From NCBI GenBank assembly GCA_020429495.1, contig JAGQLJ010000021.1, forward strand, positions 1 to 14,863: a DNA stretch of 14,863 nucleotides. Direction: 5' to 3'. This DNA is from Candidatus Dojkabacteria bacterium. GTDB taxonomy: Bacteria; Patescibacteriota; Dojkabacteria; J137. This document shows positions 13,085 to 14,863 of the stretch, piece after piece. The translations under genes were made by a program, and so were the position numbers. How positions within the stretch are numbered: the first letter of the stretch is position 1; each line of letters starts with the position of its first letter. The notes beneath the pieces were generated by a model. It was not told the origin of the DNA. It did no database searches and was given only the letters and a program-made list of their open reading frames with translations.

Positions 13085-14500
13085 ATGGATAACAAAAAAC
13101 AAACAAAAGGATTTGATAATAAAAATAGATCAAATCGAAAATTCAATAAAGGAAATTCTTCTTCTAGAAATAGACAAGGAGGTTTTTCTTCAGGTAGATC
13201 TGGTAATGGATCAAGAGGTAATAATTCATCTTCAAGATTCTCTAATAATAGAGGATCATCTAACAGAAACTCAAATAGAGGTTTTGGTAGAGGAAGATCA
13301 AATGGTAGAAGAGGTGGAGGTAGAAACAGACAGAAATCTGGAGTAACTATTCCTATCGAAAAATTAATAAATAAAAGAATCGAATCTGTAGAAGAAGTGG
13401 CATATAAACCAATGTTTACAGTTGATGATTTACCAATTGACCAACAAATAAAAAATAATATTGCTAAAAAAGGGTTCAATAATCTTACTCCAATTCAAGA
13501 TAAAGCTATCCCTGCAATTGCTGTTGGACAAGATGTTGTAGGTATTGCCGATACAGGTAGTGGTAAGACTGCTGCTTTTTTAATTCCTGCAATTCAGAAG
13601 GCAATGAAAAATCCTGAAAAGAAAACTCTAATTGTAACTCCAACAAGAGAGCTTGCTCTTCAAATAAATAAGGAGTTTAGAAGTCTCTCTTTGGGTACAA
13701 ATATTTTTTCAGTCGTTTGCATTGGTGGAACTGATATAAAAAATCAAAAATTCTTTTTACAAAAAAGACATAATTTTGTGATTGGAACACCAGGTAGATT
13801 ACTAGATTTAATTAATCAGAAAGCTTTAAAAACAAAAGATTTTGATACCTTAGTTTTAGATGAAGTAGACAGAATGCTTGATATGGGATTTATTGATGAT
13901 GTTGATAAAATAATTAAGTCTTTACCAGAATATAGACAAACACTATTCTTCTCAGCAACAAGCTCAAAACAAGTTGAAACTTTAATGAGAAAGTTCTTAG
14001 CAGTTGATTTTGCTAAATTCTCAGTTAAGAAAAGAGATACAAGCAAGAATGTTGATCAAGACATTGTTCCAATTCAAAATTTAGAACAAAAGGTTGATAA
14101 ATTGTTAGAAATTCTTTCAAAAACTGAAGTTGAGAAAACGATTATTTTTGTAAGAACTAAAAGATTTGCAGATAAGCTATCAAATGATTTATATAAAAAT
14201 GGACATAAAGTAGCTACTCTTCACGGAGATAAATCTCAATCTCATAGAAAAAGAAGTTTAGATCAATTTAAATACAACAAAGTTTCTATTCTTGTTGCCA
14301 CAGATGTTGCAGCAAGAGGTTTAGATATTCCAGATGTAACTCATGTTATTAACTATGATGTTCCAGAAAACTATGATGATTATATTCATAGAATTGGACG
14401 AACAGGACGTGCTGATAACACTGGTTACGCTCTAACTTTTGTTCATGCAAGTCAAGTTGATAGAAAAATGCTTGAACAATTAAATGCTAACGCAGCCTAA
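13085..14500 (+). CDS. DEAD-box RNA helicase with R/G/S/N-rich N-terminal tail
   Basis: This is an ATP-dependent RNA helicase of superfamily 2. The 471 residues carry a complete core: the Q-motif region (GF 130-131, Q138), motif I ADTGSGKT (155-162), PTRELALQ, GG, TPGRL, motif II DEVD (259-262, an A-to-V variant of DEAD), SAT (290-292), IIFVRT, ATDVAARGLDIPDV (405-418) and HRIGRTGR (435-442). Residues ~1-85 are low-complexity Arg/Gly/Ser/Asn with RGG-like dipeptides, probably disordered and RNA-binding. In many bacterial relatives such a tail is at the C-terminus; here the protein ends soon after the core. Likely jobs are mRNA unfolding or ribosome assembly, particularly in the cold. No Shine-Dalgarno site precedes the ATG. 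The long upstream leader suggests control at RNA level. Confidence 0.93.
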   Translation: MDNKKQTKGFDNKNRSNRKFNKGNSSSRNRQGGFSSGRSGNGSRGNNSSSRFSNNRGSSNRNSNRGFGRGRSNGRRGGGRNRQKSGVTIPIEKLINKRIESVEEVAYKPMFTVDDLPIDQQIKNNIAKKGFNNLTPIQDKAIPAIAVGQDVVGIADTGSGKTAAFLIPAIQKAMKNPEKKTLIVTPTRELALQINKEFRSLSLGTNIFSVVCIGGTDIKNQKFFLQKRHNFVIGTPGRLLDLINQKALKTKDFDTLVLDEVDRMLDMGFIDDVDKIIKSLPEYRQTLFFSATSSKQVETLMRKFLAVDFAKFSVKKRDTSKNVDQDIVPIQNLEQKVDKLLEILSKTEVEKTIIFVRTKRFADKLSNDLYKNGHKVATLHGDKSQSHRKRSLDQFKYNKVSILVATDVAARGLDIPDVTHVINYDVPENYDDYIHRIGRTGRADNTGYALTFVHASQVDRKMLEQLNANAA

Positions 14501-14528
14501 TTTTATATAGAGATCACTTTAGAATTTG

Positions 14529-14557
14529 TGTAAAGTATTATAGGTAAAAACTTTACA
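14529..14557 (+). promoter_or_regulatory. Inverted repeat abutting a start codon (possible operator or translation-control hairpin)
   Basis: TGTAAAG (14529-14535) and CTTTACA (14551-14557) form a perfect 7-bp inverted repeat with a 15-nt spacer; its last base is the A of the downstream ATG. The spacer contains TATTAT, a possible -10, and an AGG, the only Shine-Dalgarno-like triplet. It could be a repressor site or a weak RNA hairpin. Confidence 0.35.
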
Positions 14558-14863
14558 TGAACATATTAAAGTATCTCTATATCTTTTTGATAGGGGAAGG
14601 CACAATTGATTATAAAAATGATAATAGTGTAAGATTACTATTTTCTAACATCTATTCATTTTTAGCTGGGTCTGTGATTCTTGGTTATGGATTAACTAAT
14701 CTATCTGAAGGCTATATACTTACAGCTTTTCTTGAAGTAATTTCTGGAATCATTTTAATAATAATATTCCTGTATGGTAGGTATACAAAAGATGCAAATG
14801 CATTTGTTTGGGTAAAAATTGGAGTTGTTATAGTTACAATGCTTTATGCATTTATAACAGGAG
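14557..14863 (+). CDS. Membrane protein, N-terminal part (3' truncated by window edge)
   Basis: An open frame starts at the ATG at 14557 and runs without a stop to the end of the window (102 residues visible). After a ~30-residue polar-amphipathic start (MNILKYLYIFLIGEG, then IDYKNDNS) there are three hydrophobic segments: around residues 30-47, around 54-72 (LEVISGIILIIIFLYG) and around 83-101 (VWVKIGVVIVTMLYAFITG). Evenly spaced short helices of this kind occur in the N-terminal sensor parts of membrane-bound GGDEF or histidine-kinase proteins, but the catalytic part would lie outside the window and this is a guess. It follows the helicase by 56 nt and may have its own promoter. Confidence 0.65.
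   Translation, partial: MNILKYLYIFLIGEGTIDYKNDNSVRLLFSNIYSFLAGSVILGYGLTNLSEGYILTAFLEVISGIILIIIFLYGRYTKDANAFVWVKIGVVIVTMLYAFITG

Noticed and set aside
13113..13346. 77-residue plus-strand frame inside the helicase
   Set aside because: An out-of-frame reading of the low-complexity tail, with no independent start signal.
13069..13479. 136-residue open frame on the minus strand under the helicase N-terminus
   Set aside because: Its Pro/Leu/Phe-rich sequence is the mirror of the Arg/Gly/Ser-rich codons on the plus strand; the helicase frame is clearly the real one.
1..14863. UGA recoding as in Gracilibacteria/Absconditabacteria
   Set aside because: UGA ends the 136-residue gene and no clear gene needs UGA read as an amino acid.

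Overview
The window is AT-rich (GC about one third, by eye), densely packed and uses the standard bacterial code (TAA and TGA stops). It looks like the chromosome of a Candidate Phyla Radiation (Patescibacteria) bacterium. Reasons: a SecA whose zinc-binding tail is replaced by another short module, a membrane-anchored PEGA plus beta-propeller-like protein, an isolated M16 peptidase, a processive-type membrane glycosyltransferase, and almost no Shine-Dalgarno sites. The exact lineage cannot be fixed from the sequence alone. There is no phage, insertion sequence, CRISPR array, tRNA or rRNA.

Layout. 1-3348 (+) is a tight co-directional cluster: the 3' end of pyrG (CTP synthase), an unrecognised 136-residue protein, a soluble degenerate histidine-kinase-like protein overlapping it by 20 nt, and an M16 zinc peptidase that may also have its own leaderless promoter. 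3337-4785 (-) is a surface-type PEGA protein, convergent with the peptidase and overlapping it by 12 bp. 4846-7327 (+) holds a GT2 membrane glycosyltransferase, a PNPOx-like flavoprotein and a 62-residue membrane protein, closed by a strong hairpin terminator. 7401-8765 (-) is ftsW, divergent from secA at 8910-11960 (+). A small CTAG-rich hairpin separates secA from a convergent NUDIX protein (12000-12494, -). Then come an unrecognised 109-residue protein (12562-12891, +), a structured noncoding stretch (12895-13084), a DEAD-box RNA helicase with an R/G/S-rich N-terminus (13085-14500, +) and the start of a membrane protein that runs off the window.

How the genes fit together. Most of the content is envelope and housekeeping work: secretion (SecA), septal peptidoglycan synthesis (FtsW), polysaccharide synthesis (GT2), a surface-anchored protein (PEGA), nucleotide metabolism (PyrG, NUDIX) and RNA remodelling (DEAD-box helicase).

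The most interesting parts are between the genes. (1) A perfect extended -10 promoter is followed by a compact RNA at about 12910-12981 that can fold in two mutually exclusive ways, the second being an intrinsic terminator. It is either a small RNA or an attenuator or riboswitch-like leader for the helicase. (2) Three short gaps directly behind stop codons contain degenerate tandem repeats with a strict 7-nt period. Two of these are copies of one CTAG-rich element in opposite orientation. (3) Several promoters place the -10 box only 6-7 nt before the start codon, suggesting leaderless mRNAs.
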